Shown here piece after piece: positions 25,716 through 34,435 of a DNA stretch of 64,000 nt. Origin of the DNA: Bacillota bacterium (GTDB lineage: Bacteria; Bacillota; Clostridia; Lachnospirales; Lachnospiraceae); NCBI GenBank assembly GCA_023392535.1, contig JAEVYY010000027.1:90193-154192 (forward strand), written 5' to 3'. Numbering within the stretch: the first letter of the stretch is position 1; every line of letters begins with the position of its first letter. Below the pieces are notes generated by a model, which made no database searches, was not told where the DNA came from, and worked only from the letters and a program-made list of their open reading frames with translations. A program made the position numbers and the translations under genes.

Positions 25716-27584
25716 CTATACTCCTGTTGACAATATAAGCCGGTCATAGCACTCTGTCATTACAGAGATCATCTTGGATGCTAATGTAAATGCATTCTGA
25801 AATTTGACAAGATTGAGTGCTTCCTCATCTTCATCCACTCCTGATACGGAAAGTCTCTGATTTTGAATGGTGTTCGATACATTTGTATAATTAAGATATC
25901 CTGTATTAGCCTTACCCGCACTTAAAGATATGTCCGATAGAATACTCTCCAAAAATTCCGACGCAGATCCACCTCTGAAACTCATTTTACTCTTATTGGT
26001 CTTCAGACCTATGAGATCATCAATTACATCATATTTATCCTGACCGTCCGTTGCGCCTGTATGTGTTGCCAATTTGCCAGGATCTGATTCAATGGAAGAA
26101 GATACCGCAAAATTTAGAGCAGTGAGTTTATAATAACTATCATCAGTAGAAGACACGGACGCTCCATTAATCGAAGTTGTTAGTCCATATTGTCCATTGG
26201 CAGATGTTCCGGTCAACAGAATCGTTGCTGGGTCTCCATAGGAATCTACCGATCCTGTCTGTGTTAATATGCTGTTAAATGCAGATGCAAAGCTCCGTAT
26301 CCATTCATTCATCTGCTCCATATAATGGGGTACCCCTTTGTAATCAATACTTTTACCAACTTCAGCTTCTTTGTTCAAGGCTGATCCATTGATAAATTGC
26401 GTATTATCTGCACTCAGTACAAATGTGTAACTCGGAGGATCCGTGGTAGAATCATAAGTCCAACTATCGTACAAATATTCCGTATTTCCTATTGTTATAG
26501 TTCCGCCCGAATCAGGCAAGGTACATTTACTCAAGTCTTTTAAATAATCCAGAGTGACATCAACGGTGACTGTCTGATGGGTATCCCCATTTACTACCGT
26601 GCTGCCTATGGCACTTGCCTTACCCTGAAAGTTTGCATTGTTATTACCATCTCTGATATCAATTAATCCACGTAAAGATCCACCGAGGCTAGCATTATAC
26701 ATCCCGAAATCAGTTCCTGTTTTTTTCCACACAATGTCATACAGTCCGTCAATATCTGATTGATTTATTTTTTCATTATCTTTTCTGGCAACGCATTCCA
26801 GTTCGTTATAGTCGTACATATCTACCAATGTCTGCCCAGAACCTATCGTTACCAGATAACGGTTAGCTCCCGTCACCCTCTCCGGGTTATTAGAATCTTT
26901 AATGGGATCTTCCGTCACCTTCACATCTACGATTTTTGAAAGTTGATCCACTATCAACGTTCTCTGATCTCTCAGTTCATTTGCCATAACGCCTGTAAGC
27001 TCTATCGTATTAATTTGCTTATTCAGAGTAGCTATCTGAGACGCCAGCGCATTGATCGAAGTGGTCAAGGTCTTAATCTCTGAATTTGCATCCGCCTGTA
27101 CTTTCTGAAGATTTCCGGATGCGGTATTGAAATAGCTAGCCAAACTCTTCGCCGCACTGATAAATGCTGCTTTTGTATTCTTATCTCCTGAATTGTTCTT
27201 TACGTTCTGTAATGCATCATACATCTTGTTGAAAATAGTCGTGAATCCAGGTAATTTATCTTTCTCATCCATAAAATAATTTTCAATTTCTTCCATATAA
27301 TATTGTTTTTTATCATACTCCCCAAGTACAGTAGAGTTATTCCAATATTTTGTATCATAGAATTCATTTCTCTGCCTTTCGATCGCAATCGTGTCAACAC
27401 CTGCACCAATACAACCGTAGGTCGTGAATATTCTAAGGGCATCAGAAGCCTGTTGCGTCACTGTCTGACGACTGTAACCTTTTGTCTCTTTATTTGAGAT
27501 ATTATTTCCCGTCGTATTTAGTGCTGCGTTTGCAGCATTCAAACCACTATATCCGATATTCAGTCCCAAAAATGTTGATGGCAT
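25716..27584 (-). CDS. flgK: Flagellar hook-associated protein FlgK (second copy)
   Basis: 622 residues. Both ends fit FlgK: STFLGLNIGYSGLNAANAAL with NISNKETKGYSRQ near the start, and LNLVKFQNAFTLASKMISVM at the end. FlgK forms the hook-filament junction. It lies directly after another flgK gene (27602-29212), and the two clearly differ in length and sequence, so this is an old duplication and not a recent copy. GGAGG precedes the ATG. Confidence 0.92.
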   Translation of the reverse strand: MPSTFLGLNIGYSGLNAANAALNTTGNNISNKETKGYSRQTVTQQASDALRIFTTYGCIGAGVDTIAIERQRNEFYDTKYWNNSTVLGEYDKKQYYMEEIENYFMDEKDKLPGFTTIFNKMYDALQNVKNNSGDKNTKAAFISAAKSLASYFNTASGNLQKVQADANSEIKTLTTSINALASQIATLNKQINTIELTGVMANELRDQRTLIVDQLSKIVDVKVTEDPIKDSNNPERVTGANRYLVTIGSGQTLVDMYDYNELECVARKDNEKINQSDIDGLYDIVWKKTGTDFGMYNASLGGSLRGLIDIRDGNNNANFQGKASAIGSTVVNGDTHQTVTVDVTLDYLKDLSKCTLPDSGGTITIGNTEYLYDSWTYDSTTDPPSYTFVLSADNTQFINGSALNKEAEVGKSIDYKGVPHYMEQMNEWIRSFASAFNSILTQTGSVDSYGDPATILLTGTSANGQYGLTTSINGASVSSTDDSYYKLTALNFAVSSSIESDPGKLATHTGATDGQDKYDVIDDLIGLKTNKSKMSFRGGSASEFLESILSDISLSAGKANTGYLNYTNVSNTIQNQRLSVSGVDEDEEALNLVKFQNAFTLASKMISVMTECYDRLILSTGV

Positions 27585-27601
27585 TTACTTTACCTCCATA
27601 G

Positions 27602-29212
27602 TTATCTACCCAAAGTACTAATTACATGTTCCAACATACTATCAATTACATTTATGTACCTGCTTGCTGCATTATAAGCATTTTGAAATCGAATCATATT
27701 GGTCAATTCTTCTTCCTGTGATACGCCCATGATCTGCTGCCTGGCTGCTTCTTTAGAATCTACTACATCTTGCTGCGTACTTACGAAAGATCTGTACACA
27801 AGACCAGACGTTCCAATCTGCGAAATCAAATCCGAATAATAATCGATAAATGTATTTTTTTTGGTAACATTGGGATTTAATGTGTAAATTTCATCCTCAA
27901 ACAAGGCTTTCATTGCCTCTGCTGTTTCAAAATCCTCGCTTTTATCGGCAAGTATAAATTCTAATTTACTAGGCTGCTCCTGCAATTCTTTATTGATCTG
28001 TAGATTCGCAGTCGTAAATGAAGTTCCCGCGACTGTCTCAAACAATTGATATGCGGGCTGTCCCGCTTCAGGGCGCATATAAGTAGAATCACTATCCAAT
28101 GCCGTAGCTCTGTCCGCCGCATCCGATAATACCTGATTCATAGCAGTCGTAATGTTATGAATCAGTTGATCAAATTCTGCCTGAACATTCATTATCGTAG
28201 ACAGCGCTATATTTTCATCATAATATTCTTTATCGGTAAGATCTTCATACGTTGCCGCGTGATCTCCTCTTGCCAGAAGCGTAGCTCTCAGGCTTCCGAC
28301 ATCGGTATCTGCTTCGGTGGAAATAGCTCTGGTCAAATCAAATACCTTCGCATTATCGATCTTATAATTTTTCTTGCCTTCTGCATCTACTGTATAGGAA
28401 GCATTCTGAGGCCAGAAAGGTGTATAGAATCCTGTCCCTGAGTCCATATCGAGTCCTATTTCATTTACTTTGTCCAGTGTTACAAAGGAAACTCCCTCTA
28501 TACTGACCGTAACAATGTTGTTGGCATTTTCCTCATACGATATATTCGCAAATGCACCTAATTCATCCAGGATCTGGTTTCTGGCATCCCTTAAATCATT
28601 TGCCCGTTCTACACCACCTGACTCAATGTTACTGATCCGTTCGTTCAATTCACGGAGCTGATTTCCATATTTGTTTATTTTATCTACCTGACTTTTAACC
28701 TGTAGATTGAGATTGTCCTGATAGGATTTCAATCCCTTGTAAACGGATTGGGCGTTGTCCAAAAATTGAGCAGAACGTTGTACTAGCAGCCCCTGTTTTA
28801 CGGTATCCTTTGGTGATTTGGCAAGTTCTTGTACAGCTACCCATAGGTTGTCTAAGGATTCACTAAAAGAAACACCTTCCAATTCTCCAAAAAGATTTTC
28901 CACTTCCCCCATCACTTCTGCTGATTTTTCGTAAAACGCGCTCCGACCCGATTCTTTTCTATAGGATTGATCAAGAAAATAACTTCTTACCTGTCTTACC
29001 GCGGAATATGTTACGCCCAGACCGAGCTGTTGATTAGAAACAGAAGACCTATTGACAGATATGGTATTATATATTTTATCGCTCAAAGATACTTGTTGTC
29101 TAACATATCCTGTCGTATTTATATTAGACATATTATGAGCGGTTGTATTCAATGCATTCTGACTTGTTTGTAAACCGGATACTCCGATGTATAAGCTTCC
29201 CATTAATGGCAT
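27602..29212 (-). CDS. flgK: Flagellar hook-associated protein FlgK (first copy)
   Basis: 536 residues. N-terminus GSLYIGVSGLQTSQNALNTT with HNMSNINTTGYVRQQVSL, and C-terminus ELTNMIRFQNAYNAASRYIN, mark a FlgK. The middle (about 140-215) is coiled coil. It is 86 residues shorter than the next copy. GAGGTGAC precedes the ATG at 29212; a second ATG three codons on is also close. The two FlgK proteins could form separate or mixed junction layers, which the sequence cannot decide. Confidence 0.92.
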   Translation of the reverse strand: MPLMGSLYIGVSGLQTSQNALNTTAHNMSNINTTGYVRQQVSLSDKIYNTISVNRSSVSNQQLGLGVTYSAVRQVRSYFLDQSYRKESGRSAFYEKSAEVMGEVENLFGELEGVSFSESLDNLWVAVQELAKSPKDTVKQGLLVQRSAQFLDNAQSVYKGLKSYQDNLNLQVKSQVDKINKYGNQLRELNERISNIESGGVERANDLRDARNQILDELGAFANISYEENANNIVTVSIEGVSFVTLDKVNEIGLDMDSGTGFYTPFWPQNASYTVDAEGKKNYKIDNAKVFDLTRAISTEADTDVGSLRATLLARGDHAATYEDLTDKEYYDENIALSTIMNVQAEFDQLIHNITTAMNQVLSDAADRATALDSDSTYMRPEAGQPAYQLFETVAGTSFTTANLQINKELQEQPSKLEFILADKSEDFETAEAMKALFEDEIYTLNPNVTKKNTFIDYYSDLISQIGTSGLVYRSFVSTQQDVVDSKEAARQQIMGVSQEEELTNMIRFQNAYNAASRYINVIDSMLEHVISTLGR

Positions 29213-29233
29213 ACTGTCACCTCAAAGTGTAGA

Positions 29234-29749
29234 CTATTGTTTGGCGTCGAAATTTGTGTCTTGGCCCATTACGGTCCCGGCAGCATAAGCTCCCCGATTG
29301 TAATTGGCAGTTTCCGGTGCCGTTTTCATTGCTCGAATCATTAACAAATCAAACTCAACTAAATCGCTGGAGACCCGAATCAATTCGCGGTTATGTTCAT
29401 TTACTCTTACCATGTTCTTCATCGTAATCTGTAATTTGTCATGAATCTCCGCCAATTTCTTTTGTTCCTGCGGCCGTTCTTCAAGCATCTGAATCAAATT
29501 AACTAGTTTCAAAGTCTTAACATCCTTGTTAATAACGTTGGCAATATCCTTCATGAGCGATGTTCTTTTTTGCTCTAATGGATTAATTCTGCTTACAACG
29601 ATCTGTTCTTCATCCGTGATTTTTTCTAATTCTTTTAAATTTCCCGACACAATGATCGGTGTTTTTTTATTGGATAACTCTAGCAGCGTCTCATATTCTG
29701 AATTCTCCTTATTCAAAACAGTAATTAAATCCTCCATCAAACTAGCCAC
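29234..29749 (-). CDS. flgN: Flagellar chaperone FlgN
   Basis: 171 residues, mainly helical: LMEDLITVLNKENSEYETLL, then LEKITDEEQIVVSRINPLEQ, and a C-terminal tail RGAYAAGTVMGQ that is flexible. This fits FlgN, the cytoplasmic chaperone of FlgK and FlgL, whose genes follow at once. I prefer the GTG at 29749, because AAGGGGTGA lies 5 bases upstream; an ATG lies four codons further in. Confidence 0.85.
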   Translation of the reverse strand: MASLMEDLITVLNKENSEYETLLELSNKKTPIIVSGNLKELEKITDEEQIVVSRINPLEQKRTSLMKDIANVINKDVKTLKLVNLIQMLEERPQEQKKLAEIHDKLQITMKNMVRVNEHNRELIRVSSDLVEFDLLMIRAMKTAPETANYNRGAYAAGTVMGQDTNFDAKQ

Positions 29750-29805
29750 TAGAATCACCCCTTATCTTTACTTCCGAGTTTTCGTATTTCATGATGCCTC
29801 TATCA

Positions 29806-30087
29806 TTAGATACGAAAATTCTCATTGTACTTCGCTATCAATTTATCTGCAAAACTATCTCCATTCACTTCATAGGTTCCGTTTTGGATACTTGTTTTGA
29901 TAGGAGCCGTAACTTCTTCGCGTACATCAGGACTTTCTGCAAGCGCTTGCTTTGCGACCTGTATATCTCTACCAATCGTAGAAATCTGTAACTGATCTGA
30001 AAAACCTGTCTTTTTTGTTTGATTTATCTTACTCGTATTCTTAGCAGTATATAATTGCTGTATTTTCGTATAAGATTCAATACGCAT
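29806..30087 (-). CDS. flgM: Anti-sigma-28 factor FlgM
   Basis: 93 residues, with a disordered N-terminal half and the FlgM C-terminal pattern QALAESPDVREEVTAPIKTS then GTYEVNGDSFADKLI. FlgM holds the flagellar sigma-28 factor until the hook is complete and is then exported. It heads the late operon and is preceded by a sigma-28-like promoter, so it is under the control of the factor it inhibits. AAGGAGGAG lies before the ATG. Confidence 0.93.
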   Translation of the reverse strand: MRIESYTKIQQLYTAKNTSKINQTKKTGFSDQLQISTIGRDIQVAKQALAESPDVREEVTAPIKTSIQNGTYEVNGDSFADKLIAKYNENFRI

Positions 30088-30139
30088 ATAGAACTCCTCC
30101 TTACATGGATTATAAGAAATCTTGCTTATCCTATATTAT

Positions 30140-30166
30140 TTATCGACCAGATTATAAAAGACTTTA
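30140..30166 (-). promoter_or_regulatory. Sigma-28 promoter of flgM-flgN-flgK-flgK-flgL-fliW-csrA
   Basis: TAAA, 16 bases, TCGATAA on the minus strand, about 50 bases before the flgM ATG. It matches the flagellin promoter in spacing. No terminator is visible between the upstream catabolic operon and this promoter. Confidence 0.75.
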
Positions 30167-30192
30167 GCTTTTTTTTATATATTACTCGATTT

Positions 30193-31377
30193 TCACTTTA
30201 ATAATGCTTTCATAACTAGGGTATAACATTGTTCTGCTTTTAAAAGTTGCTCCAATTCCAAATATTCGTTGATTGTATGAGCCAGATCTTCTCTGGATGG
30301 ACCTAGACCAATGGTCTTAATGCCAGCTTCTCCTGCATAGTGGCTGCCGTTGGTACAAAAATTATACTGCGTAATTTGAGGATGATAGCCGTTTTTTATC
30401 AGTTCCTGGTAGATATCCTGCACAAAGGCTTCCGATTCCCCGAAGAGCCACCCTGGGAAAAAACGTTCACTTTTAATCCATTCTCCCGTAAAACACTTTT
30501 CTCTACCTGTTGCATAGGATACTTTTGCTTTTATTTCTTTATTTTCTTTCATAAGAGTATCTAAAAGTGCCTCAATCGGCTCTATTACACTTTCCTTTGT
30601 CTCCCCCACCAAAAGACGCCGGTCATAGGTAGCACGACAATATTCCGGCACTACAGAAGCACCCGGATAGGGACTTGACTTTATATCCGTCAATTCCAAG
30701 ATCCCTTTTCCTAGTATCGGATGTTCTGTCGGCTGTAATGTGCGAATGGCTTCTATGATCTTTGTCATTTGGTAGACCGCATTATTTCCTTTTTCAGGAT
30801 TTGCAGAATGTGCAGGAATACCGAAAGTCTCTATAACAATTTCAGCTCTTCCCCGCTGTCCTATTTTAAGATTTAATTCCGAAGCTTCCCCGATGATCAC
30901 ATAATCAGGGTGGATAAAGGAACTGATTTCTCTCGCTGCGACCCCTTCAAAACATTCTTCATGAACCACTCCGGCTACATAGATATCTCCGCAAAAATCT
31001 TTATCGCATGCCTTTGCAAATGCTGCTGCTCCAAAGATCATCGCTGCTAAAGCGCCTTTCATGTCTGTAGATCCTCTACCGAAGATTTTTCCCTCTGCTA
31101 GTTTTCCCTCAAAGGGTTCGACATCCCATTGCTTCCTCTGCGTAACTGGAACGGTATCCATGTGCCCATCAAACAGAATGGTAGGACCTGATTTCTTTCC
31201 TTTTATATGCCCTATGGTATTTCCATATTTATCTACGACGACTTCATCATAACCATGAGACATCATATATTCTTTTATTTTATCAGAGATCCCCTTTTCC
31301 TTTCCCGAATAACTCTTTTCTCCAATAAGATTCTGACATAACGTAAGCAGCTCCTCTTTATCTTCCTGTTTTATCAT
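30193..31377 (-). CDS. ygeY: M20-family peptidase/amidohydrolase, YgeY-like
   Basis: 394 residues. M20 metal-site motifs are visible: LFDGHMDTV, then GRGSTDMKGALAAM and VVHEECFEG, with a late histidine in the tail. The pattern REKCFTGEW ... RFFPGW ... FCTNGSHYAG follows the E. coli YgeY layout. M20 enzymes hydrolyse amide bonds in N-acyl or N-carbamoyl amino acids or small peptides. YgeY belongs with YgeX in the purine/ureide-related ygeW-ygeX-ygeY-hyuA group. Start at 31377 is chosen for GGAG upstream; it overlaps the regulator gene by 20 bases. Exact substrate unknown. Confidence 0.8.
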   Translation of the reverse strand: MIKQEDKEELLTLCQNLIGEKSYSGKEKGISDKIKEYMMSHGYDEVVVDKYGNTIGHIKGKKSGPTILFDGHMDTVPVTQRKQWDVEPFEGKLAEGKIFGRGSTDMKGALAAMIFGAAAFAKACDKDFCGDIYVAGVVHEECFEGVAAREISSFIHPDYVIIGEASELNLKIGQRGRAEIVIETFGIPAHSANPEKGNNAVYQMTKIIEAIRTLQPTEHPILGKGILELTDIKSSPYPGASVVPEYCRATYDRRLLVGETKESVIEPIEALLDTLMKENKEIKAKVSYATGREKCFTGEWIKSERFFPGWLFGESEAFVQDIYQELIKNGYHPQITQYNFCTNGSHYAGEAGIKTIGLGPSREDLAHTINEYLELEQLLKAEQCYTLVMKALLK

Positions 31378-33154
31378 ATCCTTGCTCTCCATTTCGATTT
31401 CCATTTACACCACTTATTTTATAGACATCAATTTTTCTATATAAAGTAGCCATACTAATGCCCAGTTTCTGAGCAATTCTACGTTTACCCTCCGTGGTAT
31501 CCCCATAGATCCACAAAGCTTTTTGTATTTCCTTTTCTTCTAATTCCTGTATGGTATGTACATATTTGTCTTTCATTCCTGTGGAAATGCTCCAAAGATC
31601 CAGATTTAAATTATTGCACCCGATAAAGCCATCCTCCTCCATCATGCTGACCATGAATTCCACAACATTTTGTAATTCTCTGACATTTCCAGGCCAATCA
31701 TATCTTCGCAACAGTTTCATCACGTCGGGATCCATATATTTGAAATTCTTCTCTTGCAACCGACAATAGCGATTGATAAAATACAGCACGAATTCTTCCA
31801 GCTCCCCTTTCCTGTCCCGCAAAGGAGCTACATGTAAAGGGATTACATTCAAGCGATAATACAAATCACTGCGGAATGCTTTTTTTTCCATCATTTCATG
31901 TAGGTTACGGTTCGATGCTGCAATCATTCGGACATTGATAGGAATACTTTGACTGGATCCCACTCTGGTTATCCGGTGCTCTTGTAAGACGCGAAGAAGT
32001 TTTCCCTGCATATGCAGGGGAAGATCTCCGATATCATCCAGAAATATCACCCCATTATTTGCCATTTCAAATTCTCCCATACGGCCTGCTGGATCTGCAC
32101 CCGGAAAAGCTCCTGCCACATAACCAAATAATTCACATTCCATCGTAGCATCAGGAATAGATGCGCAATGAATTACTACAAAAGGCTTATCCGACCTTTC
32201 ACTTTCTTTCCAAATTGCCTTAGCCACGACTTCTTTTCCAGTGCCGCTCTCCCCTGTTATTAAGACTGTGGTATTCGCTTTGGCTATTTTTTTTATACTT
32301 TTAGTCAGATCTCTGGTTATCGCGCTGCTTCCAATAATACTATTTTCACTATAAGCTCTGGATTTTTGGCTATACTCATACAATTCGTTTTGCAGGACAT
32401 GAATATCGCTAAATAATAACATGTAGCTGGCGGAATCACTGCAATTTTGCATATCATATAAAGAACCCATAACCGTGTATTTCCGTCCACATACAATCAG
32501 CATGTATTCTTTTTGATGATTCATCATATCGCCAGTGGCTTCCATGTCTATACTTACGTTAGACAAACTCTCCTCATCTTCCAGATGTAGTTGTTCTCTG
32601 GCTGCCTTGTTGACGGTCAGGATAGTATTCTTCTCTCCAATTACCAAAACACTTTGTTTTACTTGATTGACCATTTCTCGAAGGATCGTGTTGAGCTCCC
32701 GGTTTCGCTCTTTTTCCTCTTGTTCCATTGCTTTAGACGCAATCATATCTGCAATTTGCTTCAAAAATTCCAGAAAAGTCACCTGTTTCCTTTTCATATG
32801 TTCTTTCTGTTCATCATTCAGACAAGCCAGTCCTATAACTCCAATGACTACTTCTCCCAATAAAATAGGTGCTGAAATTTCATAAGTCTCAAAACAATTA
32901 CCTTCATTGGGGCAGGTCGCACAAAGTCTGTGATTGCCAGGGTCGTCAATGATCATTTGCTTACCAGAGCGCATTACATAATCAAAAACAAAGGCTGTAC
33001 TTCCTACATAAGTATTGATTTCAGACTCAAATATGCCTGTTCCGGCAATTCTGAGATAATCGGTATCTATAATTACGACATCTACCTGTACCACTTTTGC
33101 TATAATTTTTGCATACTGAATAACGGCATTTTGTATTTTTTTTAAATATGTCAT
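31358..33154 (-). CDS. Sigma-54-type transcriptional activator (GAF/PAS sensor, AAA+, Fis HTH), YgeV-like
   Basis: 598 residues. An N-terminal sensor (about 1-145) carries a cysteine set C78, C81, C87 (CATCPNEGNC); a PAS-like domain follows (about 155-260). The AAA+ domain has Walker A GESGTGKEV and Walker B FLDDIGDLP. The sigma-54 contact loop, normally GAFTGA, reads GAFPGA. A C-terminal Fis-type HTH ends the protein (KRRIAQKLGISMATLYRK). This type activates sigma-54 promoters in response to a ligand, and the E. coli homologue YgeV lies beside ygeX/ygeY. The Thr-to-Pro change may alter how it engages the polymerase. The operon promoter I find looks sigma-A-like. Confidence 0.85.
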   Translation of the reverse strand: MTYLKKIQNAVIQYAKIIAKVVQVDVVIIDTDYLRIAGTGIFESEINTYVGSTAFVFDYVMRSGKQMIIDDPGNHRLCATCPNEGNCFETYEISAPILLGEVVIGVIGLACLNDEQKEHMKRKQVTFLEFLKQIADMIASKAMEQEEKERNRELNTILREMVNQVKQSVLVIGEKNTILTVNKAAREQLHLEDEESLSNVSIDMEATGDMMNHQKEYMLIVCGRKYTVMGSLYDMQNCSDSASYMLLFSDIHVLQNELYEYSQKSRAYSENSIIGSSAITRDLTKSIKKIAKANTTVLITGESGTGKEVVAKAIWKESERSDKPFVVIHCASIPDATMECELFGYVAGAFPGADPAGRMGEFEMANNGVIFLDDIGDLPLHMQGKLLRVLQEHRITRVGSSQSIPINVRMIAASNRNLHEMMEKKAFRSDLYYRLNVIPLHVAPLRDRKGELEEFVLYFINRYCRLQEKNFKYMDPDVMKLLRRYDWPGNVRELQNVVEFMVSMMEEDGFIGCNNLNLDLWSISTGMKDKYVHTIQELEEKEIQKALWIYGDTTEGKRRIAQKLGISMATLYRKIDVYKISGVNGNRNGEQGYDKTGR

Positions 33155-33189
33155 AGCGGTACCTCACCTTCCAAAATGAAGGAAGCCTT

Positions 33190-34398
33190 TTATTGATCCA
33201 GACCTTCCCAAACAATATTTCTGTATCTATTAGGATCCGTATTTCCTTCCGTGGAAAAACATAATACTCTGGAATCCTGATTCAATTGTATTGCCTCTCT
33301 TAGAGGAATATAGGTATCGTCCGACAGGATGGCTGCCAATGCGCCAAAAGGTACCGCACCAGATTCTCCACTCGTTATGGGCGGGTCTCCTTTAACAGGT
33401 GCCGCTAACATTCGCATTCCTTTTCTGGTCACCCAGTCGGGACAGGAAAGAAATACTTTTGTATGATTCCTAAGAATATCCCAGGAAATCGTATTGGGTT
33501 CTCCACATGCCAACCCAGCCATAATAGTAGGCATATCTCCATCCACTATCTGAATTTCACCATCTCCCTTAATGGCTCCTTTATAAAGGCAGGCTGCTCT
33601 TGATGCTTCGACTACGATTACAAGCGGCGGATTCAGGGGATACCGATTGGCAAAATAACCCTGTATCGCTCCTGCTAAAGAGCCTACTCCAGCCTGTACA
33701 ATCACATGCGTGGGTGCCGATCGGGTTGTTTCTGAAAACTGCTCATCCGCTTCCATTGCCATGGTGCCGTAACCTTGCATGATCCATGTCGGAATTTCTT
33801 CATAACCCTCCCATGCCGTATCTTGTACAATTACTCCATTTGGCACTTTTCTGGCTTCTTCGGCTGCTATACGGACACAAGCGTCATAATTCACCTCTTC
33901 TATGGTTACGTTGGCCCCCTCTTTACGGATATGTTCCAGACGGTTCCATGTAGATCCTTTTGGCATAAACACCACTGACTTTTGTCCAAGTTTCTTTGCT
34001 GCCCATGCTACACCCCGGCCGTGATTGCCATCCGTTGCTGTAAAAAAGGTAGCCTGACCAAACTCTTCTTTTATTTTTTCTGATATAAGTATCTCATAGG
34101 GCAGTTCACTCACATCCTTATGCAATTGTTTGGCTATGTACTTAGCCATAGCAAAAGAACCGCCAAGTACTTTAAATGCATTTAAACCGAATCGATCAGA
34201 TTCATCTTTCACAAACAGTTTCTGCACTCCCAAATATGCTGCCATATTAGACAGCTCTCTGAGTGGCGTCTTCTGGTATTGAGGAAAGCTTTCATGAAAT
34301 TTTCTCGCTTTTTTAATTTCACTGATGCTCATGACTTGTAGTTGCATATCATCTGTATGGGGCATTGTATTTATGGCCCATTTCATTTTCTCACTCAT
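33190..34398 (-). CDS. dpaL: 2,3-diaminopropionate ammonia-lyase (YgeX/DpaL)
   Basis: 402 residues of fold-type II PLP enzyme: KDESDRFGLNAFKVLGGSFA holds the lysine that binds PLP, TDGNHGRGVAWAA is the phosphate-side motif, and TSGESGAVPFGAL lies near the end. DpaL converts 2,3-diaminopropionate to pyruvate and two ammonia. In this operon it would be the last step, freeing carbon and nitrogen. The ATG at 34398 is preferred (GGAGG upstream) over 34410. Neighbours are the sigma-54-type activator and the deacylase. Confidence 0.87.
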   Translation of the reverse strand: MSEKMKWAINTMPHTDDMQLQVMSISEIKKARKFHESFPQYQKTPLRELSNMAAYLGVQKLFVKDESDRFGLNAFKVLGGSFAMAKYIAKQLHKDVSELPYEILISEKIKEEFGQATFFTATDGNHGRGVAWAAKKLGQKSVVFMPKGSTWNRLEHIRKEGANVTIEEVNYDACVRIAAEEARKVPNGVIVQDTAWEGYEEIPTWIMQGYGTMAMEADEQFSETTRSAPTHVIVQAGVGSLAGAIQGYFANRYPLNPPLVIVVEASRAACLYKGAIKGDGEIQIVDGDMPTIMAGLACGEPNTISWDILRNHTKVFLSCPDWVTRKGMRMLAAPVKGDPPITSGESGAVPFGALAAILSDDTYIPLREAIQLNQDSRVLCFSTEGNTDPNRYRNIVWEGLDQ

Positions 34399-34435
34399 AA
34401 TTTCCTCCATTGATTTCGTTGTTAGTTCACCACCT

